Positions 27,475 through 35,303 of a stretch of DNA of 64,000 nucleotides are shown piece after piece. Position numbers and translations under genes: made by a program. This DNA is from Erythrobacteraceae bacterium E2-1 Yellow Sea (lineage in GTDB: Bacteria > Pseudomonadota > Alphaproteobacteria > Sphingomonadales > Sphingomonadaceae): assembly GCA_014983025.1 (NCBI GenBank), contig JADCLP010000009.1, forward strand, positions 1 through 64,000. The letters run 5' to 3'. How positions within the stretch are numbered: position 1 is the first letter of the stretch; every line of letters begins with the position of its first letter. Under the pieces are notes generated by a model. That model had not been told where the DNA came from, made no database searches, and saw only the letters and a program-made list of their open reading frames with translations.

Positions 27475-27996
27475 TCAGGAAAGCTTGTATTCCACCTTGT
27501 CCCCTGGCCCAATGCCCAGTTCCGCCGCGCGCCCGCCAGGCAATTCCAGCACCGCGCCAGCTATGCCGTCAGAATAAACCGATTCCAGCGAATACGGCAC
27601 TGTCTGGGCCGCTATATTGAGGATACGGCCATCACGGCCAATAAAGATGATGTCCAGCGGCAGCGGGGTGTTCTTCATCCAGAAGCTGCGGATGCCGGGT
27701 GGGTGAGACGGGAACAGCATCCCTTCATCGGGGCCCAGTTCCGTTCGGAACATCAACCCGCGCGACTGTTCTTGCGGCGAATCGGCCAGCTCGACGCTGA
27801 AACGATGGACCTTCCCCCTGCTTGTCACCTGCAAGGGCAGGACACGCAGGCCAGACACCGGATGGACCGCATTTGCTGCCACATTTTCCGATCGCGCCGG
27901 TTCGCTCGCCACCTGGGTTGAACAAGCCGCTAGGGCCAGGGCGGCAGCAACTGCCAGCATGCGATTCGCATCAGACCATCGGGAAAGCATCGTCAT
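27475..27996 (-). CDS. DUF192 lipoprotein
   Basis: About 173 residues if ATG 27996 is used, which keeps a positively charged N-terminus before the hydrophobic part and a lipobox LALAAC. DUF192 (about 60-170) shows RGLMFRTELGPDEGMLF, RSFWMKNTPLPLDIIFI and LELPGGRAAELGI. The family is common in alphaproteobacteria and of unknown function. The start overlaps the end of recX by about 26 bases, so they are translationally coupled. Confidence 0.85.
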   Translation of the reverse strand: MTMLSRWSDANRMLAVAAALALAACSTQVASEPARSENVAANAVHPVSGLRVLPLQVTSRGKVHRFSVELADSPQEQSRGLMFRTELGPDEGMLFPSHPPGIRSFWMKNTPLPLDIIFIGRDGRILNIAAQTVPYSLESVYSDGIAGAVLELPGGRAAELGIGPGDKVEYKLS

Positions 27997-28552
27997 CCAG
28001 TTCCATTGCCCATTCTTCGGCTTCATCAATACTGCCCGCCTCTATCAGTGCGCGTGCCGTATCAAAGCCATGGCCTGCACGGATCATGGCTGCAATCTGC
28101 TTTTCACGTTTCGCCATGTCCGGCGGCTGAACGGCATAGGGGCCAAAGCGGCGTTTTTGGACCAGCGCCAATGCGGCATGGCGGGCACCTGCTTCATCAG
28201 GGCGCACTTCATCACGCACATCCTCTGCAATTCCCGCACCTCGCAACGCCTGATCCACCCGCCGCGCGCCATATCCACGCCTCAACAAGCCGCCAGCTTT
28301 GGCGCGGGCATAGGCTGCATCATCGACATAGCCCAGTTCCACCAGCCGATCGACCAGCGCCCGCACAGTATCCGGCCCCAAATCCTCAACTGCCCCTTTT
28401 TCACGTATTTTCCGTATCAAATAGGCTTCCAGTTTGGCCGAACTGGTGGCAAAGCGCGCGACGTAAGACAGCGCCAGATCACGTAATCTGGACTGGTCCA
28501 GCTCTGCTGGAGCAGGTTTTCCCCGCTTTTTTGCCGTTTCCTTTGAAACCAT
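27971..28552 (-). CDS. recX: RecX-family regulatory protein
   Basis: 193 residues, in the range of the family (about 150-200). RecX inhibits RecA filament growth. Three-helix repeats are visible (ALSYVARFATSSAKLEAYLIRKI, LVDRLVELGYVDDAAYARAKA). recA is not next to it. The gene is first of a unit with DUF192. Confidence 0.85.
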   Translation of the reverse strand: MVSKETAKKRGKPAPAELDQSRLRDLALSYVARFATSSAKLEAYLIRKIREKGAVEDLGPDTVRALVDRLVELGYVDDAAYARAKAGGLLRRGYGARRVDQALRGAGIAEDVRDEVRPDEAGARHAALALVQKRRFGPYAVQPPDMAKREKQIAAMIRAGHGFDTARALIEAGSIDEAEEWAMELDDDAFPMV

Positions 28553-28683
28553 TTGGCCTTATTCGTGCCACACTCGTTAGGAAATGGGAAAGTGTGATTT
28601 ATGCGGAGGGGGGAGTTTCCGCTGTGATGGACAACAAACAGGCGCATCAAAAGCGCCGTAAGTAACGGGTATCGCTGATAAAG

Positions 28684-30423
28684 ATGACCGACGCTGCCAT
28701 GAAGCCGACGCCGAATGATTGCGCACTGAAGCGCCGCAGGGCTGACTTTGCGACCTTCAATGAGGCGATCGATTACGCTGCCAACAGCGAAAAAGGCCTC
28801 AATTTTCACGATATGCGTGGATCCTTGGAGCGTGTTTATCCCTATTCCCAGATGCGCGAAGACGCGCTGGTCATGGCACGCCGCCTGATCGCGTCGGGCA
28901 TTGGCAAGGGTGACCGCGTTGCGCTGATCGCCGAAACCGGCCCAGACTTCGCCGCACTATTCTGCGCCTGCACATATTCAGGCGCATGGCCCGTGCCGCT
29001 GCCGCTGCCCACCACCTTTGGTGGCAAGGAAAGCTATATCGATCAGCTTGCGGTGCAATTGCAGAGCAGCGACCCCAAAATGCTGCTCTACCCTGGTGAA
29101 ATTTCCGAAATGGCCAAAGCGGCCGCTGACAAGCAGGGGTGCGAGGGATTGAGCTGGGAAGAATTCGCCCAGCGCGAAGCACCAGAGATGGACCTGCCTG
29201 AAACAGACCCGGAAGATATTTGCTATTTGCAATATTCCAGCGGATCGACCCGCTTCCCCACAGGCGTTGCGGTGACGCATCGCGCATTGCTGCACAATCT
29301 GTTCGGCCATGCGACTTCAATGGATCTGGGCACCAACGATCGCGTGGTCAGCTGGCTGCCCTGGTATCACGATATGGGGCTGGTCGGCTGCTTCCTGTCA
29401 CCCATCGCCAATCAGGTCAGCTGCGATTACATCCGCACCGAACATTTCGCACGGCGCCCGCTGGCCTGGCTGGACCTGATCAGCCGCAATGCCGGCAATA
29501 CGCTGAGCTATTCGCCCACCTTCGGCTATGACATCTGCGCACGACGCATTTCCAGCCAAAGCCATGTGGGGGACCGGTTCGACCTGTCGCGCTGGCGCGT
29601 TGCAGGCAATGGCGCGGACATGATCCGCCCTGATGTGATGCAAAGCTTCGTCAATGCCTTTGCAGAAGCTGGGTTCAAAGCACAGGCATTTACCCCTTCT
29701 TATGGCCTGGCAGAAGCGACACTGGCCGTCACGGTCATGCCACCTTGTGAAGGCATCCGTGTGGAATTGGTGGAAGAAGAACGGCTTTCGGGCACGCAGC
29801 GCGATCTGTCACGGCCCGCGCGCTATCGCGCCATCGTCAATTGCGGCAAGCCGCTGCCGGGCATGGATGTTGAAATCCGTGACGAGAAAGGCGCGGCGCG
29901 CGGCGACCACCAGATCGGCAAAGTCTGGTGCCGTGGCGAAAGCGTCATGCATTCCTATTTCCGCAACCCGGAAGCGACCGAGGATTGCCTGGTTGATGGC
30001 TGGCTGGACACGGGCGACATGGGGTACATGGCTGATGGCTATCTGTTCATCGTCGGTCGCGCGAAAGACATGATCATCATCAATGGCAAGAACCATTGGC
30101 CGCAAGATATTGAATGGGCGGTGGAACAACTGCCTGGCTTCAACCATGGCGATATTGCCGCCTTCTCTATCGAAACGGAAAATGGTGAAGAAGCGCCAGC
30201 CGTGCTGGTCCATTGCCGTGTTTCCGACCCTGAAGAACGGCTGCACCTGCGTGACCAGATCGCGGACAAGGTGCGTTCGGTTACGGGGATGAGCTGTGTT
30301 GTCGAACTGGTGCCACCGCGCACATTGCCGCGCACCAGTTCGGGCAAACTGAGCCGCGCCAAGGCAAAGAAACAGTATCTGTCAGGCGAAATCCAGCCGA
30401 TCAAACTGCTTGAAGCGGCCTGA
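28684..30423 (+). CDS. Fatty-acyl-AMP ligase (FAAL)
   Basis: 579 residues, an acyl-adenylate-forming enzyme. YLQYSSGSTRFPTGVAVTH (about 178-196) is the AMP motif; SWLPWYHDMGLVG, the GLAEATLAVTV region and GRAKDMIIINGKNHWPQDIEWA are typical of FAALs rather than of CoA ligases. FAALs hand fatty acyl-AMP to acyl carrier proteins for polyketide, lipopeptide or sphingolipid synthesis. No carrier protein, PKS or acyltransferase is adjacent: recX is divergent and DUF389 is convergent with only 3 bases between the stops. The acceptor is therefore unknown. Confidence 0.9.
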   Translation: MTDAAMKPTPNDCALKRRRADFATFNEAIDYAANSEKGLNFHDMRGSLERVYPYSQMREDALVMARRLIASGIGKGDRVALIAETGPDFAALFCACTYSGAWPVPLPLPTTFGGKESYIDQLAVQLQSSDPKMLLYPGEISEMAKAAADKQGCEGLSWEEFAQREAPEMDLPETDPEDICYLQYSSGSTRFPTGVAVTHRALLHNLFGHATSMDLGTNDRVVSWLPWYHDMGLVGCFLSPIANQVSCDYIRTEHFARRPLAWLDLISRNAGNTLSYSPTFGYDICARRISSQSHVGDRFDLSRWRVAGNGADMIRPDVMQSFVNAFAEAGFKAQAFTPSYGLAEATLAVTVMPPCEGIRVELVEEERLSGTQRDLSRPARYRAIVNCGKPLPGMDVEIRDEKGAARGDHQIGKVWCRGESVMHSYFRNPEATEDCLVDGWLDTGDMGYMADGYLFIVGRAKDMIIINGKNHWPQDIEWAVEQLPGFNHGDIAAFSIETENGEEAPAVLVHCRVSDPEERLHLRDQIADKVRSVTGMSCVVELVPPRTLPRTSSGKLSRAKAKKQYLSGEIQPIKLLEAA

Positions 30424-30426
30424 TTT

Positions 30427-31989
30427 TCAGTTCGCTTTCACCGGTGACCATTCGGGGGTGACTGTGGTGCCGCGCCTGCTGATCGTTCCATCCTGAACGG
30501 TTACGCCGTCAGCTTCCAGCTTTTCACGAACCTTTGTGACCAGATCTGCCGGACCTGATAACGCCACTGGCATGCCCAAACGTTTCGCGGCCCATTGGGT
30601 CAACACCAATGCATCTGCCCCGCTTTCGTTGGGTTGTGTTCTGGCTGGTTCATCGCCTTCAGCAGGCAGTGTTTCGAATGCGATCACCGGCAGGGCACCC
30701 ATTGGCGGAACAAGTTCTATCTTCCATTCCGGCTCAGTGGCAACAATGCGCCTTTCCAGCGCGTGATAGGCTGACAGGCTGGCACCATCCAGCACTTGCG
30801 CGCGGACGATCGCACGGCGACGCACCCGGTCCACTGTTACCTCACTATCAGCTACGCCCGCCACCAGCGCCAACCTTTCAGCCAGCATGTCAACACGGCG
30901 CTGGCTTGCCTCCTCTTGCGCCTGCGCTGCTGCAAGCTGGGCACGTTCTGCGGCAGCTGCGCCTGTCCCCACTTCTATCTGGGTCAGCATAACCTGCGCA
31001 TCTTCACCCACGATACGTTCCACCGCACGCGTCACAGTCGGTTCTGCATTGGACTGATATTCCGGCGTCAACACAGTCGCTGAAACCAGAATCGGTGTGG
31101 TGTCCCAATTGATCTGCAAATCTGACAGGCGCGATTTGCGGGCAAAGCTATCCAGCACGGCACCGCGAATATCACGCTGCGCGCGTGCTTCATTGGCGAT
31201 CTGGATCAGCGAAATCCCCAGAGGAATGGCAAGAGCGACAAAGGCCCCCAGCGTGACACCAAACTGCCAGCGCGTCTGCCGCTCTGTCAGCTTGGTCCGG
31301 AAACCATACATTTTGGCGAGGACAAAGCTGGTCCCGGCAATGGTGACGAGGTTCGTCACAAACAGCATCAGCGCCCCGCCAAACACCGTCCAGTTAAATG
31401 TGGCGAGGCCAAAACCCACCACCGCCAGCGGTGGCATCAATGCTGTGGCAATGGCCACGCCCACAATCGTCCCCTCACGCCCGCGGATCATCGCATATGT
31501 GCCGGCGACGGAAGAAAAAAGCGCGATCAGAAGATCGAACAGGTTGGGCCGGGTACGCGACGCAATCTCACTCGTCACCGTTTGCAGTGGCGACAGGAAT
31601 ACAATCAAAGCGCAAAAGAAAATCGCCACCAACGACCCGACGAAAAGGGATTTTGCCGATTGCCGCGTCCAGTGAAAATCCCCGATTGCCAGGCCAAAAC
31701 CCAACCCCAAAATCGGCCCCATCAGGGGGGATAACAACATGGCACCGATCACAACAGCAGGCGATGAAAGCAGCAGGCCCAAAATCGCAATGCCGGCAGA
31801 CATGGCCAGCATCAGCAGGTAACGGGCGGAAAGCAGGCAATCCTCGCGCCGTTTTTCAATTACTTCGGCCTGGTCTACCGTGCCCACCACATCACTGTTC
31901 CACCATTGGCGGAAACTGAAGACCACGCGCGAAAAGGATGCCTGCGTTTCAGACAGCTTTGATTGTAATAGTGGTGGTTTGCTCGCCAC
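30427..31989 (-). CDS. DUF389 (TIGR00341-like) membrane protein
   Basis: 520 residues. The N-terminal half has six or so membrane helices with the family motif AVVIGAMLLSPLMGPILGLGFGLAIGD (about 80-104) and GVAIATALMPPLAVVGFG. The C-terminal half is soluble with a coiled coil (AAAERAQLAAAQAQEEASQRR) and a BON-like end domain. Function unknown. It converges with the FAAL gene. Confidence 0.85.
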   Translation of the reverse strand: MASKPPLLQSKLSETQASFSRVVFSFRQWWNSDVVGTVDQAEVIEKRREDCLLSARYLLMLAMSAGIAILGLLLSSPAVVIGAMLLSPLMGPILGLGFGLAIGDFHWTRQSAKSLFVGSLVAIFFCALIVFLSPLQTVTSEIASRTRPNLFDLLIALFSSVAGTYAMIRGREGTIVGVAIATALMPPLAVVGFGLATFNWTVFGGALMLFVTNLVTIAGTSFVLAKMYGFRTKLTERQTRWQFGVTLGAFVALAIPLGISLIQIANEARAQRDIRGAVLDSFARKSRLSDLQINWDTTPILVSATVLTPEYQSNAEPTVTRAVERIVGEDAQVMLTQIEVGTGAAAAERAQLAAAQAQEEASQRRVDMLAERLALVAGVADSEVTVDRVRRRAIVRAQVLDGASLSAYHALERRIVATEPEWKIELVPPMGALPVIAFETLPAEGDEPARTQPNESGADALVLTQWAAKRLGMPVALSGPADLVTKVREKLEADGVTVQDGTISRRGTTVTPEWSPVKAN

Positions 31990-32166
31990 TGGGCTTCCCC
32001 CCGAAGTATAATCGCCTCAACGCAAGGTGGTAGAGGTAATTTGCCACGAACGAAAGCATGGACGATTGCTGTGTAATCAGGCACAAATCTTGAAGTTCGT
32101 GTCTTATGGCACTAATACAGTATCAAGCGATGGCGTATGGACCATCCGAAGGAGCAAGATTCAGGC

Positions 32167-33387
32167 ATGAGCACGCCAGACAGCAAGCCCGTTGCGACGA
32201 AGACGGCCAATGATTTCGACCTGACCCCGCCCGACCCGGTGCCCACTGTTGCCCCGGAAAAAGCCGCAGGGCTGGTCCCCGTGGACGAAACGAAAAAGAG
32301 CAAGCTGGAAGAAAAGGTCGACAGTTTCGTGGCCGATCTGGTCGCGGAAGATGCCAATTCGCCTGCCTTTGGTGAAAAGGTCGACCAGATCACCCGCATG
32401 GGGCAGGAACAGATCCGCGCCGCAGCTGCAATGTCCAACCGTTTCCTGGACCGTCCCGTGCGCGCCATGGATCAGGATAATGGTGTGGGTGCTGATCTTC
32501 TGGAACTGCGCAAGACGGTGGAAGACCTGGACCCTGGCCGCAAGGGCAAGATACGCGGGCGCAAGCTTTTTGGCATCATCCCCTTCGGCAACAAGCTGCA
32601 GCGTTATTTTGACAGTTATACCAGCGCGCAGGGCCATATTCAGTCGATCCTGGATCGGCTGGCGTCGGGCAAACGCGAACTGCATGAAGACAATGCCGCG
32701 ATCGATATCGAACGGCAGAAATTGTGGTCCGCGATGGGCGAACTGGAACAGATGATCCATATCGCCAAGACACTGGACCAGCGGCTGGAGGATAAGGCGG
32801 CAGAACTCGATTCCTCCGATCCCGCAAAGGCCAAGGCGATCCGTGAAAGCGCGCTGTTCTATGTCCGCCAGCGGACGCAGGATCTGCTCACCCAAATGGC
32901 AGTTTCGGTGCAGGGTTATCTTTCACTCGACCTGGTCAAGAAGAACAATGTTGAACTGGTGAAGGGTGTTGACCGCGCCAGCACCACCACGGTGGGCGCA
33001 TTGCGCACGGCAGTGACCGTGGCACAGGCCATGACCAACCAACGGCTGGTGCTGGGCCAGATCACCGCGCTGAACCAGACCACCGCCAATATCATCGATG
33101 CCACCAGCACAATGCTGCGCGAACAGACCGGCCAGATCCATGAACAGGCCGCCAGTTCCACCATCCCGATGGAAACGCTGCAGCGCGCCTTCCAGAATAT
33201 CTATGACACGATGGATGAAGTGGACGATTTCAAGGTCAAGGCCTTGGCCAGCATGAAGCAGACGGTCGACACGCTTTCGCAAGAGGTTGAAAAGTCCAAG
33301 GGCTATATCGCCCGCGCCGAAGGGCAGGCACAGGCGCAGAACAAGGTCGTCGCGGCTGAACCTTCATTGCTGACGCTGGAGGGCTGA
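32167..33387 (+). CDS. TelA-family toxic-anion resistance protein
   Basis: About 406 residues from ATG 32167 (GAAGGAG 12 bases upstream; an in-frame ATG at 32137 has no ribosome site). All-helical, with long coiled coils. Motifs seen in TelA/KlaA include IPFGNKLQRYFDSYTSAQGHIQSIL and GYLSLDLVKKNNVELVKGVDRASTTTVGALRTAV. The name comes from tellurite resistance in plasmids, but the cell function is unclear and probably concerns the envelope. It overlaps the next gene by one base. Confidence 0.88.
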   Translation: MSTPDSKPVATKTANDFDLTPPDPVPTVAPEKAAGLVPVDETKKSKLEEKVDSFVADLVAEDANSPAFGEKVDQITRMGQEQIRAAAAMSNRFLDRPVRAMDQDNGVGADLLELRKTVEDLDPGRKGKIRGRKLFGIIPFGNKLQRYFDSYTSAQGHIQSILDRLASGKRELHEDNAAIDIERQKLWSAMGELEQMIHIAKTLDQRLEDKAAELDSSDPAKAKAIRESALFYVRQRTQDLLTQMAVSVQGYLSLDLVKKNNVELVKGVDRASTTTVGALRTAVTVAQAMTNQRLVLGQITALNQTTANIIDATSTMLREQTGQIHEQAASSTIPMETLQRAFQNIYDTMDEVDDFKVKALASMKQTVDTLSQEVEKSKGYIARAEGQAQAQNKVVAAEPSLLTLEG

Positions 33388-34139
33388 TGGCCGACAGTAC
33401 CAGCCAGTCTGACCAGATATTGAGCGCGGCGGGCAAATCATTGGCCCTGCAGCGCGATGGCGGTGTGCATCGCAAGGCAGGCGGTCCCATCGGCCAGGGT
33501 TCTGCCAACCTGCGCCGCAAGGTCTGGGTGAAGCGCGCCAAATATCTGGTGGGCGCGATTGTCACTATCTTTGCCGCGGCAACTGTCGCCGGTCTGGTCC
33601 TGGACGGGATCGGTTTTATCGGCGTGATGGCCGTGGCGCTGGCCGTGGTCGCCGCTAGCTGGGTCTTCACCAATTACCCCAAGGTCAAAATTCCCAAGCG
33701 CGATAACCTGAAGAAAGGCGATGCCCGCACCATGGTCGGCCGCACCGAATTGTGGCTCGAACATCAGCGCCCCGCCCTGCCTCCGCCTGCGGTTCAGGTG
33801 GTGGACCAGCTGGGTGTGCAGCTGGATGCGCTGGGCCTGCAGCTGGAAACTATCGACCCCAACCATCCCGTTGTGGGCGAAGTGCGCGAATTGGTGGGTG
33901 AATATATCCCCGAAACAATCGAGAATTACCGCCGTATCCCGGAACAGATGCGGCGTGAGGAGCATGCGGGTAAAACGGCAGACCAGCGCGTGACCGAAAG
34001 CCTGGGCAAATTGAGCCAGGAGGTGGATCGGGTTACGCGGCGCCTGGCCGAAGGCGCGCTGGATGATCTGGCAATCAAGTCCCGCTATCTGGAATATCGT
34101 TATGGTGGCGCAGAAGCGCTGGAGGATCACAGCAAATGA
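33387..34139 (+). CDS. XpaC-like membrane protein
   Basis: 250 residues with two membrane helices near 50-92 (LVGAIVTIFAAATVAG, IGVMAVALAVVAASWVF) and a long helical C-terminal part (about 120-240) ending in SRYLEYRYGG. This matches the XpaC (5-bromo-4-chloroindolyl phosphate hydrolysis) family, the usual partner of TelA. It has no proven enzymatic role. It sits between telA (1-base overlap) and the PHA-granule gene (4-base overlap). Confidence 0.75.
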   Translation: MADSTSQSDQILSAAGKSLALQRDGGVHRKAGGPIGQGSANLRRKVWVKRAKYLVGAIVTIFAAATVAGLVLDGIGFIGVMAVALAVVAASWVFTNYPKVKIPKRDNLKKGDARTMVGRTELWLEHQRPALPPPAVQVVDQLGVQLDALGLQLETIDPNHPVVGEVRELVGEYIPETIENYRRIPEQMRREEHAGKTADQRVTESLGKLSQEVDRVTRRLAEGALDDLAIKSRYLEYRYGGAEALEDHSK

Positions 34140-34432
34140 GGGTTGCCCTGCCGCATAATCTGGACCGCGCAGAGGTTCGCCGTCGTTTGTCGGAAAATAG
34201 CCACAAGATCGCCGGGCACATCCCCGGTGGCATTGCCGATATCACGGCGGACTGGAAGGGCGATGACCTTATGCAGCTGGACATTACCGCCATGGGTCAG
34301 ACCCTTGCAGGCCAGATCGAGGTGGAAGACGATCAGGTCGTTATCAATCTGGACGTGCCCATGGCACTGAGCTTTTTCAAATCGGCGATTGAAAGTGCGG
34401 TGCGCAGCAACGGCCCCAAATTGCTCAAGTAA
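34136..34432 (+). CDS. Polyhydroxyalkanoic acid system family protein (PHA_gran_rgn)
   Basis: 98 residues, the usual size of this small family. HNLDRAEVRRRLSENSHKIAGH at the N-terminus and DVPMALSFFKSAIESAV at the C-terminus fit. The family name comes from position near PHA synthesis genes in some species; a real link with PHA granules is unproven. Coupled to the XpaC-like gene by ATGA, so the three genes form one operon. Confidence 0.8.
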   Translation: MRVALPHNLDRAEVRRRLSENSHKIAGHIPGGIADITADWKGDDLMQLDITAMGQTLAGQIEVEDDQVVINLDVPMALSFFKSAIESAVRSNGPKLLK

Positions 34433-34455
34433 GCCCCTGTCAGCCTTGGGCGCAA

Positions 34456-35175
34456 TCAGTTGAAAAAACGCTGGCGGTAGAGGAAAGGCGCCGCCACCGA
34501 GTTGCCATCGCGATCACGCGCGGGCTCAAACCTGATCTGGTCATAGGCAAGCTCGCACACTTTCGCATCTGTTTCAGGAAAGGGGCTGGCTTGGTAGATG
34601 CTGCAACCTGTCACCCGCCCCTGTGGTGACACGATCAATTTCACGATCACAGATTTGCCGATCCGCGCCTCCCGCCCGCCAGGCGGAATGGGGAATGCCC
34701 GGACATTGGTAATCGACTGGATCAGGACAGGCTTGGTCGCGGCCAAGCCGCCCGTGCCCGTCCCATCACGCCCGCTGCCCGTACCCAGGCCCGAACCATC
34801 CGCACCCGTACCATCGCCAGCGTCGCGTGCGCCTGCGTCCAGCTCATCACCCTCTCCTGCGGTGGGCGGAGCGGGTGTAGGTTTGACCGGGATTTTTGTC
34901 TTCGGCGCGCTGACAGGCTTGGGTACCGCTTTCTCACCCGCATCGCCCTGCGCCCCTTCATCTGGTTCCGGTTCTGTTACCGGCAAGTCATCTTGCGGGG
35001 TTGTCACCGTAACAGTGAAGGCCGCCACCACCGTCTTTTCAACACTGGCGGTTATATCGGGCGCGAAGGCACGGGCCAGACCATACAGCGCCAGAAGATG
35101 CAGCAACACGATCAGCACGACCAGCGCAGGTCGCTTCCTTCTGCGTTGCGCCAGATAGCCACCCTTGCCGGACAT
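34456..35175 (-). CDS. tonB: Energy transducer TonB
   Basis: 239 residues. N-terminal membrane helix (about 18-38), then a Pro/Glu/Lys-rich spacer (EPEPDEGAQGD, PVKPTPAPP), a Gly-Asp-Thr-rich stretch (about 115-140), and a C-terminal TonB domain (about 150-239: SVIVKLIVSPQGRVTGCSIYQASPFPETD). It passes inner-membrane proton-motive force to outer-membrane receptors. ExbBD are not adjacent. It lies downstream of a TonB receptor but after a terminator. Confidence 0.85.
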   Translation of the reverse strand: MSGKGGYLAQRRRKRPALVVLIVLLHLLALYGLARAFAPDITASVEKTVVAAFTVTVTTPQDDLPVTEPEPDEGAQGDAGEKAVPKPVSAPKTKIPVKPTPAPPTAGEGDELDAGARDAGDGTGADGSGLGTGSGRDGTGTGGLAATKPVLIQSITNVRAFPIPPGGREARIGKSVIVKLIVSPQGRVTGCSIYQASPFPETDAKVCELAYDQIRFEPARDRDGNSVAAPFLYRQRFFN

Positions 35176-35240
35176 GGTGAGATAATAGCGCCACGCTCCT
35201 CATAGCGCCAGATCATCCACCGCATGCCGTGCACGCCCCA

Positions 35241-35278
35241 AAAGCAAACGGCGGAGCTTCCCGAAAGAAGCCCCGCCG
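35241..35278 (-). terminator. Rho-independent terminator after the TonB receptor
   Basis: Reading leftwards, CGGCGGGGCTTC (35267-35278) pairs with GAAGCTCCGCCG (35249-35260), loop of 6, followed by TTTGCTTTT. It lies 26 bp past the receptor stop. Confidence 0.85.
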
Positions 35279-35303
35279 CTGCGTTTTTGGTCTGATCTTT
35301 GAC

